From Fremontodendron californicum (taxonomy: Eukaryota; Streptophyta; Magnoliopsida; Malvales; Malvaceae), in the NCBI GenBank assembly GCA_030761205.1, contig JAULJL010000025.1, positions 8,747,501 through 8,811,500 of the forward strand: a stretch of 64,000 bases of DNA, in the 5' to 3' direction. The position numbers and the translations under genes are program-made. The notes beneath the pieces were generated by a model. That model had not been told where the DNA came from. It did no database searches and saw only the letters and a list, made by a program, of their open reading frames with translations. Numbering within the stretch: the first letter of the stretch is position 1; every line of letters starts with the position of its first letter. This document shows, one piece after another, positions 49,540 through 62,559 of the stretch.

Positions 49540-50561
49540 TGTAGTACATCCTGGACCAAGGCAAAAAAAGGTCCCAAAAGAAAGAGAAAGATGCGGGCGA
49601 CACATCAAGAACACTTCAGGATGCCTAAATAAGGTGAAGATACCACCGACACATCAAGAACACTTCATAGATGACAAAATGAAGTGAAAGACACGACCAT
49701 GCATCGGGAACACTTCATGGACCACAACAAGGTCCCAAATGAATTCAAAGCTACGAACGGCACATCAGAACACTTTATAGATGCCAAAACAAAGTGAAAG
49801 ATGGGACAACGCTTTAGGAACACATCATGGACCACAACAAGGTCCTAAATAAAGTGAAAGTTGTAGACGACACATCAAGAACACTTCAAGGATGCCTAAA
49901 TGAAGTGAAGATGCGAGCAACACATCAAGAACATTTCATAGATGACAACAAGGTCCCAAACGAAGTAAAGATGCAAACGACAAATCAAAAACACTTTAAG
50001 GATGCCTAAAAGAAGTGAAGATGCGAGCAATAGATCAGGAACACTTCATAGACGCCAAAACGAGGTGAAAGGTGCGACAAACGCATCGAAACACTTCATG
50101 GATCACTACAAAATCCCAAATAAGATGAAAGATGCGGACAACGCCTCAAGAACACTTCAAGGACGCCTAAACAATGTGAATATGCATCTAACGCATCAAG
50201 AACACTTCATTGATGAGAACAAGGTCCCAAATGAAAAGAAAGATGCAGACGACACATCAAGAACACTTCAGGTATTCCTAAATGAAGTGAAGATGAGACC
50301 AACCCATCAAGAAAACTTCATTGACACTAAAATGAAGTGAAAGATTCAATAGACACATCAAGAATATTTCATAGACGAAAACAATGTCCCAAATAAAGTG
50401 AAAGATGCGGACGACGCATCAAGAACACTTCAGGGACACCTAAATAAAGTGAAGATGTGACCAGCGCATTAAGAACACTTCATAGACACCAAAATGAAGT
50501 GAATGATGCAACCAACGCATCAAGAATACTTCATGGATGACAACAAGGTAAAAAATATAGT
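49540..50561 (+). repeat. Dimeric minisatellite (~50 + ~60 bp units)
   Basis: About 20 units with the core CATCAAGAACACTTCA. Spacings of the ACACTT core from 49611 on are 49, 50, 60, 50, 61, 50, 60, 50, 50, 61 and 50, so mostly a 110-bp dimer of two related units. One unit type continues with TGCCTAAATGAAGTGAA, the other with GACAACAAGGTCCCAAA. Two overlapping plus-strand frames (49827-50009 and 50002-50340) read through many units, which reflects repeat structure and not a known protein. Confidence 0.88.
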
Positions 50562-50850
50562 GTAGATAAAGCCCATGGAACATAAAGACCTTAAAAATGA
50601 ATTATAAAGAGTAATAACTATGAGATCCTTATGTATCGAAGCCATGTTCCTAGTCATTGTATTATCAAGACAAAGCATTGACAATGCTCAAAGACTGGTA
50701 CATGTTAAGCCTCCATACTTATGAAGTATGTGATCGATCTCATAGGTTGAAGTATAGAGATAATTGGGAATAACTATACTCAAAGACTGGTACATGTTAA
50801 GCCTCTATACTTATGAAGTATATAATTGATCTCATAAGTTGAAGTATGAA
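50562..50850 (-). repeat. Dispersed repeat family C, copy 3, inverted
   Basis: The reverse complement matches 46700-47040 (GGAACATAAAGACCTT, ACTGGTACATGTTAAGCCTC). A ~70-bp part (CTCAAAGACTGGTACATGTT...) is duplicated in tandem at 50678 and 50780. With copy 2 it forms inverted arms around the minisatellite. Confidence 0.6.
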
Positions 50851-52699
50851 AAAATAGCTAATGAGTTCCAAAAATTATGAAAACTTTCAGATCACACTTT
50901 TAAATTATTTGGAAGAGATTGGTGAATAAAAATATGGATTTGGAGCTCGTTTAAAATTGGTGAAAGTTCGGGTGCACAAAAGGGCAATTTTGGAAGAAAA
51001 AATCCAAATAAATAGTAAATGGACTCGATTTTTTTTAAAACTTCCAGAATTCAATTTTTTATTATTTCGAAAGTATTTAAAAAAAGAAAATTTGAATTTG
51101 GAGTCCGTTTGCTATTTATTTAGGTTCGGGGGTCAAAAAGGTTATTTTACCGAAGAAACCGAAAAGGACAAATTTGTAATTAAGAAAAATATGAAAGAAG
51201 AAGGAATTGCTGGGATTTTACCTCCTTTGATCAGCTAGCATAGAGGAGAATAAGGAAGCTTGATCAAGTTAATTCCTTAGTCACTATAAAGCTCACATGC
51301 TACTACTAGTACCTTGCAAATGGTTCCCCCTTCATCCAATGGCTTAGGTGCCTTATAGAAAAGTTGAATACACCATTCAATGGCCAAGATTAAATGCCAA
51401 GATGAAATTTTTATTTGTCATGAAAGAACCCTCATCTAATGGCCAAGAATGGAAGAGCACAACTCATCCAAAGGTGGACATCCATTCGGCCAAGCAAGGA
51501 AGTGCATTGGATTGTTCCTTTTCATCCAATGGCTTAGGCCATGTACAAGGGCTGAGTATACATGTAAAGGGCTGGGATTAAATGCCAAGACGATATTTTT
51601 ATGTTGTCATGAAAGAATCCTCATCCAATGGCCAAGAATAGAAGAGCATAACTGATCAAGGGTAGGCACTCAAAGGGCCAAGCAAGGGAGTGCATGGGAT
51701 TGGTCTTCTTTTTCATCTAAGGGATGAGGTTATTACAAGGGCTGAGTACACATCTTAAGGGATGCTATCAATTGGCAAGATGAAAATTTTATGTTGTCAT
51801 AAAAATATCTTAATCTAAGGGCCAAGATTGGAGGAGAAAAAGTGCAAAAATCATCCAATGGTTGGAGGGCCAATTGGCCAAGCATGAGAGAGAGGGGAAA
51901 TGTTTTATTTTTCCTTAAGTGGCTGAGCATTTGAGAGAAGAGGTCAATAGCTAATTGAGAAAAAAAAGGTTTTTGAAAGAAAGGAAGAAAGCTTTTGTTA
52001 AGGTAGCCATTCTACCATTACTACTACATTTTTTCTTCTTCTTCCTCATGCTTTATTTCTTGTTTCCCATGTGATTTCCTACCATTTTTTTACATCTTCC
52101 TTGTTGTTCTTGCTTTTCAAAAAAATAAATAAAACAATGGTTAGGCTTCATGATCTTGATGAAAATCAAGTGATAATGGTTAGGGTGGGCTTAGTCCAAT
52201 ATACCAACCATGGAGCTCGTCTCCATTTTTTTTACCCTAGTTATTTTTTATGATTTTGAGATTGAAAAGGCTTCATGACCTTGATGAAAATCAAGAGATA
52301 ATGATTAGGGGGCTTTGTCCAATGTACCAACCATGGAGCTCCTCTTTGTTATTCATTTGCATACTTTAACTTGCTTATTTCTATTATTTTTTATCTTTAT
52401 GTATATTTATATTCTTACTAACCATCTTGTTCTTTTGACTTATGTCATATTTTTTCATCTTGGGGCTATTGTCATACAGTTTAGGCCATTTCCATTTTTC
52501 ATATCATATTCCATAGCATTTAGTTAGGTCATTTTACATGACATTTCTCACAACACTTTGGTTCCTAGGCCATTCGGCCATGTGTATTTTCTCTAAGCTT
52601 TAGGTCATTTTTTCAGGCCATGATATTTGCCATTTCATTTAGACATCTAGGTCATTTTACTTGTCATTTAGCTTTAGGCCATTTTTATTATTCCATGTC

Positions 52700-55600
52700 T
52701 GTAGACACCTAATTTTGTCCGGACCCCTAAATCAAGTACGTTTTCTTCAAAAATTGATGTTTCAGAATGCTAAAAGGCTTTTCTCATCCTGCAGGTGGTA
52801 CTCCGAGGCTTACTCTAAGAAAGCAGACCGAAAAAGTCAACCTCAAAAAAGTCAACTACTAAAAAAGTCAACCCACTTTCAAAATCAAGATTTGAGGTTC
52901 AATTGAAAAACGGTGAATTTTTTTTGATAATCCGAGGTCTACATTGAAAGATATGGAGTTCGGAAGTTGGGTTACGGAGATTCAATAGAAAGGAAACCCT
53001 AGTTCGAGAAAATTGGGAAAAAATGCTTAAACGATCAAATTGGTCAGAATTGAAGGTTCCAAATGAAAGATAAGTACTGACTACGGGTAATGGAGAAGCC
53101 ACTTGGAAGAAAACTGATAGAAAAGTCAATTCGGAAGAAAACCGAGAATTAGGGTTTTTTGGTGGATTTCGATAAAATTTGGAAGAATTACAGAAATGAC
53201 CCGATTCGGTAGGACTAAAGCCCTTAATTGATGAGGAATGATTAAAAAAGGATAGCCCAAGGCTCAGTTTGAAGAAAATCTGAAAATCGGACTTGTTTTG
53301 AGCAAAACCGGGTTTCGAAGGCAAAAAGGCAAAATCGGAAAATCTGGGAAAAATAGCAAATGAACTCCAAAAATTCTGAAAATTTGCAAATCTCATTATT
53401 AAATCATTTCAAAGAGATTGGCGAAAAAAAATCTTGATTCGGAGTTCGTTTGCAAAATGGCCAAATCCCAGGCCCACTACGTAGAAATTCAACAGGATAA
53501 ATCCTGAAAAATAGCAAATGAACTCCAAAAATTTTGAAAATCTGCAAATATCATTTTTAAATTATTTAAAAGAGATTGGCGAAAGAAAATCTTGATTCAT
53601 AGTTCGTTTGCAAAATGGCCAAATTCAGGTCCCCTATGCAGTAATTTAAGCAGATAAATCCCAAAAAAATAGTAAATGAGTTTAAAAAATTATGAAAACT
53701 TCCAGATCACTTTTTTTAATTATTTGGAAGGTATTGGTGAAGAAAAATCTGGATTCGGAGCTCGTTTAAAAAATGGTAAAGTTCGGGTGCATAAAAGGGG
53801 CAATTTTAGAAATAAATCCGAAATAAATAGCAAATGCACTCGAAAAATTTTGAAAACTTCCAAAATTCAATTTTTTATTATTTTGGAAGTATTGAAAAAA
53901 TAAAATTTAAATTTGGAGTCTTTTTGCTATTTATTTAGGTTCGGGGGGCGAAAAGGTCATTTCATTGAAGAAACCAAATGGGGCACATTTGTAATTGAGG
54001 AAAATATGAAAGAAGAAGGAATTGCTGGGATTTTTCTTCCCTTGGTCAGCCAGCATAGAGGAGAATAAGGAAGCTTGAACAATTTAATTCCTTAGTCACT
54101 ATCAAGCCACATTTTACCATTAACACCTTGCAAATGGTCCCCCCTTCATCCAATGGCTTAGGTGCCTTGTAGGATAGTTGAATGCACCATCCAATGGCCA
54201 AGTTTAAATGCCAAGATGACATTTTTATTTTTCATGAAAGAACCCTCATCTAATGGCCAAGAATAGAAGAAAAAAGATAAGCACAATTCATCCAAAGGTG
54301 AGCATCCATCGGCCAAAAAAGGGAGTGCATAGGATTGTCTCTTTTCATCCAATGGCTTAAGCCATTACAAGGGATGAGTACACATGTTGAGGGCTGGATT
54401 TAATCTACAAGATGTCATTTTTATGTTGTCCTCATCCAATGATCAAGAATGGAAGAGCACAACTCATCCAAGGGTAGGCACTCAAGGGGGCAAGCCAGGG
54501 AGTGCATGAGATTGGTCCTCTTTTGCATCTAAGGGCTGAGTTTACTACAAAGGCTGAGTACAAATCTTAAGGGCTGCTATCAATTGGCAAGATGACATTT
54601 TTATGTTGTCATCAAAATATCTTAATCTAAAGGCCAAGATTGGAGGAGAAAAAGTGTAATTTCCATCCAAGGGTAAGAGGGCCATTCGGCCAAGCCATTA
54701 GAGGGGGGTTGGTTTCATTTTTTTAGAAGTTTTTTAGCTGAAATCAGTAGCTAATTTAGCAAAGAAAAAGGTTTTGAAAGAAAGAAAAAAAAAAGGTTTT
54801 CAATAGAGAGCTTGAAGGTAGTCATCTGTACCAAGCTCTAGCATAGCTTTCTTCTTGTTTTCCATGGTGATTTCTTGATTTTCTATCTTGTTTTCCTACT
54901 ACATTTTTCATAGAAATAAAGTTTTTTAAATGTTTACTTAAGTTTTCATCTCTTATTCTTCATCAAAAGGGTTGAAAACAATTTTTTTACATAGCTCTTG
55001 CTTTAGCCGAATGTGGTATGTTGTTTGCCTTGGTCTTTTCTTTTTTTTTTCTTCCTTGCATGTTGTTGTGAAAAAAATGATTTTTAGAAGGTTTATTTAA
55101 GTATTCTAAGGTTTTTGATTTTTTATAAAAGAAGAAGCAAAAAGGTTGAAATGGCTACATGATCTTGGCAAGACCAAGTGACCATGGTTAGGGGAGAGGC
55201 TATGCCCATTTTTACCTACCATGAAGCTCACCTTAATTTTGTTGTTTAACAAGGTTTATTTTCTGATTTTTTGAAATGGAAATGCTTCATGATCTTGGCA
55301 AGACCAAGTGATTATGGTTAGGTGAGAGGCTATGCCCATTTGATACCAACCATGGAGCTTAACTTTCCTTGTTTTATTTACTAGTTTTGCTTGTTATTTG
55401 CTTTGCTTTGCTTTGCTTTGCATGTCTATGTTTAATTTTGTATATGTTCTTTACATTATTTTCTATGCTATATTTACTTATATATTTCTATTCCATGCTT
55501 AATAATTTTCCCTTGCATATTCGGCCATTGTGTTCATATGCTCATATTGTGCATATTTTATATCATGTCTTATATTATAAACATGTTTACATTTTCATAT

Positions 55601-58436
55601 TTTGTCATATGGCCATTCGGCTACTCCATGTTGCTATGCCTTACATGCACATTTTCATCTTGCTTTTTGGCTTGTTTGCATCTCCATGCCATGAGTTAGC
55701 ATATCTTGATATTTAGTATGCCTCACATGTGCATTTTCATCTTGCTTCTTGACTTGTTTGCATCTCCATGCCATGAGCTTGTGCATTTTGATTTTAGTAT
55801 GTCATATGCTTGTGAAAATGTCATGACATTATGCATCTTGATATGATTTGTCATATATTTGTGTCATTTACTAGATAGAATTGCATTGGAGTATCATGTG
55901 ACCATTTGGCCTCTTCATGCATTCCTTGCCTTGTCATGCATTTGCATTTTGTTTAGGTAACATGCTTTGCATTATCATATCTTGAAATTGTGTATTAGTT
56001 GTTGTTTGTTCCAGCATTAGCATTAGTTTCATTGGTCATTGTATGTTCATAGTATTGCTATGCATGTTCATTACATTTTAGGTCTAGACCATATTGGTAT
56101 TGCCATGCATATTGGGTCTTAAATCATATTGGTATTGCCATGCATATTGGGTCTTAAATCATATTGGTATTGCCATGCATTGTTATGCTACTTAGGTCTT
56201 AGGTTACATTAGCATTTTCATGCATATTCATAACATATTATGTCCAAGTCATATTTGCATTATCAAACATTGCATGCATATTAAGTTAGGATACCATTTA
56301 TTGCCATGCAAACTCATACTGGGCATTTAGGTTATTTTGAATTGTCATGCATTTCCTTTACCATTTATGCTTTAGACCATGCATTTCATACATTTCATTT
56401 GCTATATGTTCATGCATTCCATGTCATTGCCACATGATTTATGACTTAGGCCAATCAATGGCTCAAAGTCATGCTCTCTTGAGCATACTTGTGGAAAATT
56501 AAAGGGTTGTCAAATTAATTCTACCTTTGTGATTTTTTTACTTAGCCAATTTTTGTCCAAGGTTTTTAAATGTTTTATCTACTGTTTGTATGTCTTTAGA
56601 ATGATCTCCAACAATTTTACTTTGATTTTTAAATGATTTTATCAAAGGCAAAAATGTGTTTTGACAAAACAGTTTTTTTCACCCAGTACTCAAATTTCTT
56701 TGATTTTTCTGGGCAGTCATCTTTAATCAACAAAATTAAGCCAATTTTTTATCATGTATTTTTATATGTTCCGAGTCTCCAGTATTTGTTTTAGATTTTT
56801 TTGAATTTTTAAAAATAGGAAAAAAAATTGTGTGTCAAAACCGGACAGTAGAGGCAGATTTGAAATCAAAAGAGAAATAATGGTTAAATTTGGCTAAGGC
56901 ATTTAGAGGGGGTTGGTTAGAAGCTTTAGCTACTGTCTTAGGGTAGTTTCTGAGCCTTTTTAAACTTTAAAAATGATTTTATAAATCTCGGGTTAAGGGT
57001 GGTCAAGTCCGGGATTTTAAACTTAGGAAATTAGAGCCATTTTAAAAGGGTTTGGTAGGGGTTTTAATCTTTATTCAAGTTTTTCCTCAAAAATTTTTTC
57101 AAACAATCACAAAGTTTTTTTTTTTTAGAAAATCTAATTTGACATATTTTCCTAAGGTAGCCGGATATCTTTTAGATATACGGATTTCTTTATTTAGAGG
57201 AAAAAATACATTTTCATGCATTGCATTTTCCATGTTCATACATTTTATTTAGTATGTGATTTTTGCTATGATATTTTCCATGGTATTTTTATTACTTTGA
57301 TTTACATTTTATGACGTTATATTGTTTGCCATATGATTTTGAATATTTCCTGCTATCTTATATTTTTTATTTAGTCATTTATTTTTGTCACATTATTTAG
57401 CATATACTATGTTCATGCATTTTTATTTTATTTTCATGCATATTTTATGATAGCATTATTTTATGTTTCATGTCGTTTCTTGTCATTTAGATCATATTCC
57501 ATGTCATTTAGGTTATTTTATTTATAATATGCCATGTCATTTAAAATATGCAATATCATTTAAAATTGCCATGTCATTTAAATTATTTTGTCTTATTTAG
57601 AATATACCATGATACTTAGGATTTTTCATTTCACCTAGAATATACTATGCCATTTAAATTATGTCATATCATTTAGGTTGCATTATATTATCTAGACTTT
57701 GCCATGTCATTTTATTTATGTCATACATGTTCATGTTCATATTTTTAAATGTTTTGAAAAAGATAATGATTTTCAATAAAAATAAAGATATTCCCGAGTT
57801 AAAATAATTCATGAGTCCTCTACCGGGTTTGCTGAAGGGGATATCATCAATTATCATTAATAAAGGAATATCTTTCTTTCAAAAAACGAGAATCATTCGG
57901 AAATTTTTCCAAATAAACAAAAATTTCTATATTTTGTCGATTTTGTCGGAGAATATAGGAAAATTTTGAATTAATAAATTCCGGATCATTTTCAATTAAA
58001 AATGGAATTATTTTTCTTTAAATTGGGAATTAACTTGAAATACTAAATTAAAAATCAACTTTTTACCGAGACTTGAGATAACACATGATTAATAAGGTAT
58101 CGTTTTATACAGGCGTTGTAGGGGTACTAATCCTTCCGCGTAAGTAACCGAGTCACGAACCCGATTCTTCGATTTTCTCTGGTTTATAACGCATACTTGA
58201 AATTGGTTTTAAAAATGTTTTAATTAATTTTAAAATGTTTTATAAAATTGGTTTTAATAGGTGGCCGATCACATCTAGCTAAAAAAGATTGGTGGCGACT
58301 CCATGTCTTTTTATGAGGCCATTTTCATACCCTCGATCTTTTATTTCAATCTAGAGGAATTAAGTCATCTTTTCCTTTGCTCCTATTTCCCCCTCACTCG
58401 TAACGGGTCCCTCGCGATTGGGATCACGTATCGACA
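52700..58436 (+). mobile_element. 5.7-kb solo LTR, Tat/Ogre-type family A
   Basis: Starts TGTAGACACCTAATTTTGTC, a known-style Tat/Ogre LTR opening, and ends ATCACGTATCGACA. The perfect 5-bp duplication ATGTC lies at 52695-52699 and 58437-58441. There is no PBS or coding region. At 5737 bp it is exceptionally long for an LTR but within the range known for Ogre elements. It contains three tandem ~130-bp blocks (53380-53780), two large similar blocks with CATGGAGCT and CTTCATGATCTTGGCAAG, and many CATGTCATTTAGG-like short repeats. It sits inside an older LTR of its own family. Confidence 0.93.
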
Positions 58437-59839
58437 ATGTCATTTAAGTTTAGGCCACTTTCATATGTCATGTCATTTCACATGTCATTTAGCTTTAAGC
58501 CATTTTTATTATTCCATATCATTTTACATGTCATTTAAGCATTAGGCTATTTTCATATGCTATGTTGTTTTTCCATGACATTTAGACATTAGGCCATTTT
58601 CATATGCCATGTTATTTCCCATGTCATTTAGCTTTAAGCCGTTTTTATTATTCCATGTCATTTTACGTGTCATTTAAGCATTAAGTTATTTTCATATGCT
58701 ATGTTGTTTTTCCATGACATTTAGACATTAGGCCATTTTCATATGCCATGTCATTTCCCATGTCATTTAGGCACTAGGTCATTTTCATAATTTCATGTCA
58801 TTTTCCATGTCATTTAGACACTAGTTCATGCATGTTAAGTTAGGATAGCATTCATTACCATGCAAACTCATGCTAGGCATTTAGGTTATTTATGCCATGC
58901 ATTTTTCATATCACTTAGGCTTTAAACCATGCATTTAATGCATTCACTTTGCTTTATTGTCATGCATTTCATGTCATGCCACATGATTTATGACTTAGGC
59001 CAATCAATGGCTCAAAGTCATGCTCACTTGAGCATACTTGTGGAAAATTAAAGAGTTCTCAAATTGATTATTCTACCTTTGTGATTTTTTTTACTTAGCC
59101 AATTTTTGTCTAACTTTTTAAAAGTGTTATATACTATTTGTGGGTCTTTAGGAGAGTCTCCAACATTTTTACTTTGATTTTTAAATGATTTTATCAAAGG
59201 CAAAAAAAGTGTTTTGGCAAAACAGTTTTTCATCTAGTACTCGTACTTTTCTGATTTTTCTAGGCATTCATCTTTAATAAAAAAATTAAGCCAATTTTTT
59301 CTTGTGTATTTTTACATGTTTCAAGTCTCTAGTATTTGTTTTATATTTTTTTTAATTTTTAAAAATAGGTTAAAAAATCATGTATGAAAACAGGACAGTA
59401 GAGGCATATTTGAATTCAAAAGAAAAACAATTGTTGAATTTGGCTAAGGCATTTAGAGGGGGTTGGTTAGAAGCTTTAGCTACTGTCTTAGGTTAGTTTC
59501 TAAGTCTTTTCAAACTTTAAAAATGATTTTATAAATCTCGGATTAAGGGTGGTCAAGTCCAGGATTTTAAACTTAGGAAATTAGAGCCATTTTTAAAGGG
59601 CTTGTTTAGGGTTTTAATCTTCATTCAAGTTTTTCTTCAAAATTGTTTTCAAACAATCACAAAATTTTGTTTTTAGAAAATTTAATTTTTTCATATTTTC
59701 CTAAGGTAGCCGAATATTTTTTTTAGATATACGGATTTCCTTATTTAAAGGAAAAATATATATTTTCATGCATTACATTCTCCATGTTCATGCACTTTAT
59801 TTAATATGTGATTCTTGCTATGATATTTTCCATGGTATT

Positions 59840-62559
59840 TGTAATAACGGTTTTTTTGACCGTTCGACGATTTTAAAAATAAATAAATACAGGGAGTCGC
59901 CATCAATCCTTTTGGTTAGGTGTGATTGGTCACCTATGAAAACTTATCTTCTTAATAATATCCTAAAATTAATTAAGATACATTAAAAGGATAATTTTTG
60001 GTCTGCGAAACAAAAGTTAGGTTGGGGAGTACGGTTACGTGTGAGGAAGGATTAGCACCCATACGGCGCTCGTTTTAAAAAACGGTACCAATTAATCGCG
60101 TGTTATTTTTAATCTTGAAAAAAGTGATTATTTTAGCATTTAATAATAATTCCCTTAGTACACTTAAAAAGAATATTTTAAAACAAATGAGAGACAATGC
60201 TTTTCTTTATAATCATCTTTGAAGTAAAAGAAATTACCCATGTAAAAATAATTCCCGAATCACTCCGATACTTTCGATAATGTTTTGATAACTATTTTTA
60301 CACGAACCATTTTGAAGAACGATAGATATTCCAACCATCTTGAGAACGGATACGTATTTAGAGGATTTCCTTTACCAAAAATAATTCAAAGAAACTATTT
60401 TTTTATTCGTGGAGAAATAATAAAAAAAAATATAACAACTTTTCTTTTCATAATTAATTCCGAGATAACAGAAATCATTTATGTAAAAATAATTCCCGAA
60501 TCATTCTGATAATTTTGATAATGTTTCGGTAACTAATTTTACTCGAACCGTTTCGTGGAATGATTGATACTCCGACCATTCGAGAAATAATCCGTTTTAG
60601 AAGATTTCACTTACCGAGGATGATTTTAAAAGATATATTTTATTTTTGGGAAGAAAACAAAAATTAATAAAGATGTTCTTTTAAAATTAATTCCCAAAAT
60701 AAACGAAATTATCTATGTAAAAATAATTCCCGAACCACTCCGATGTTCTCGATAATGTTTCGGTAATTAATTTTACCCGAACCGCTTCGAGGAATGATTG
60801 ATACTCCGACCATCCCGAAAAATAATTCGTTTTTAAGAGATTTCATTTTATTAAAAATAATGTTAAAAAGACATTTTACTTGTAGAGAAATTGAAAAAAA
60901 TAAAAATATCCTTTTATAATTAATTCCGAAATAAGAGAAATTACCTATGTAAAAAAAATAATTTTCGAATCACTTCGACACTTAGTTATTTATTATGTTT
61001 CGATAATTATTTTGATACACAAACCTTTTCGAGAAACGATTGATACTCCGACCATTCGGAGAAAAAGTTCGCTTTTTAGAGAATTTCTTTAACGAAATTA
61101 ATTTAGAGGACATGATTTTATTTGCAAAGGAACTATTATTCAAAATAAATAAATAAATAAATGAAAAACCCTTTTTTTCATTTTTTTTTTAAATTAACAA
61201 TGCATAAAAACGAGAAATAATAAATAAAAATATGTATATAAATAAATGAAAATAAAAAATAACAAAAGGATAATAATAATAATAATAATAATAATAATAG
61301 TGGCAAGAAAAAATTAAAATAAAAAAGGTAATAATAATAATAAACAAAAATATATGTATATAAATAAAAAAAAAATACATACATATATATATATAGTAAA
61401 TAATAATAATAATAATGATAATAATAATAATAATGGCAAAGAAAAAAAGAAGAAAATAATAATAATAGTAAAATATATATAAAAAAATTAAATAAAAATA
61501 AAAATAAATATTAAAAATAATACAAAATAATAATAATAACTAAATAAAGAAAGAAAGAAAAACAAATAATAAAATATAAAACAAAAAAAAGGGAAGAAGC
61601 AACATCTGGGTCGGGTCCAGGTGCGGACCCACGCGCGGGTCTCGCGACCCGACACTGCTGCTGCTCTAAATTTCCTTTTTTTTGGTTCATTTTAAACCTA
61701 AAACAGAAAAAAAAAAATTACCTAATTTTTTCTCCCCCGAAGTCCAGCCGTCTCCGTCGCCGCCGTGCCGGAGATCCCCTGAGCCCCAAAAAAATACCTA
61801 AACACTCTCCTTTCCTTCATCTATTCGAATACCAAATTAGTTTTCCCCAAAACCTCACCGAATTCCCTAGATCTAAAAGCAAACTTTCGAAACCTTTTTT
61901 TTTTGTCTGGCTGGTTGGATTTTTTTTAATAGTTTTTTTGTAATCTTTGCTTGTTTTTTTTTTTTTTTTCAGATCTATCCGATTTTTTTTTTGTCTCTTT
62001 TTTTTTCGTTTTGGGTCGGGGTTTATATAGGGGGCTGTGGCGGTGGGGTTGGCTCGGTGGCCAGGCCTCTTGGTGGCTGGCTGCTCGGTGGCAGCGCCTG
62101 GTTAGCTGCCACGCGAGGCAGGGGCGGTGGGTGCCAGGCAGCTGCTGGGCATGGTAAGGGCTAGGTCAGTGCTAGGCTAGGGGCTAGGTCAGTGCTAGGC
62201 TATGTAGTGGAGAGGTGGTGGAGGAGCTGGCAGCTTGGTGGCAGCGTCTGGGTGACTGGGTGAGGCGGTGGTTTCAGGGTAGAGGCGATGAGGGAGCTGC
62301 TAGGGTTTGTGGTCTGTTTGGGCCAGGTGGGGGCTGTTGGCAGGCCTTAAGCCAGCTGGGCCTGCTGCTAGGGGAGGGCCTGTTAGGCCAGATTTGTGCC
62401 GGTGCTGACCTGCTGGGCCACCAAGCCTGGTTGGCTTGCAATGGTTTGGGCCCTGCTAGGGTTGGGGCTTGTTGGGCCGATAATAATAATGAATAATAAT
62501 AATAAATAAATAATAAATAAATAAATAAAAATAAACAAATAAAAAAAGGGGTCGCTACA
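59840..62559 (-). mobile_element. 2.7-kb solo LTR of a second Tat-type family (family B)
   Basis: On the minus strand it begins TGTAGCGACCCC and ends CCGTTATTACA. The perfect duplication GTATT flanks it (59835-59839 and 62560-62564). Near its 3' end it has ATAGGTGACCAATCACACCT and GATGGCGACTCCCTGTATT, the same block as in family A LTRs although the rest differs. Four ~230-bp related blocks (TTCCGAATCACTCCGA / GATTGATACTCCGACCAT) occur at 60240-61090. AAT-type microsatellites and a GC-rich block (61600-62480) lie toward its 5' side. No coding region. Confidence 0.92.
61268..61440. repeat. (AAT)n microsatellites within the family B LTR
   Basis: AAT runs at 61269-61299 and ~61400-61433, with further AATA-type runs at 62485-62530. 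The minus-strand frames rich in Tyr and Leu over them are artefacts. Confidence 0.9.

Noticed and set aside
49827..50340. Repetitive protein encoded by the minisatellite
   Set aside because: Units of 50 and 60 bp do not keep one frame for long, and two overlapping frames are needed. Open length is explained by the repeats lacking stops in one phase.
52899..53396. 165-codon minus-strand frame in the large solo LTR
   Set aside because: It lies wholly in LTR sequence, antisense to the element, is Phe/Ser-rich from A/T composition and has no domain motif.
61951..62496. GC-rich frames that look like possible genes
   Set aside because: They lie in the family B solo LTR; composition is Gly/Trp/Ala-biased from G-rich repeats, with tandem GGCTAGGTCAGTGCTAGG copies. 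No start context or domain.
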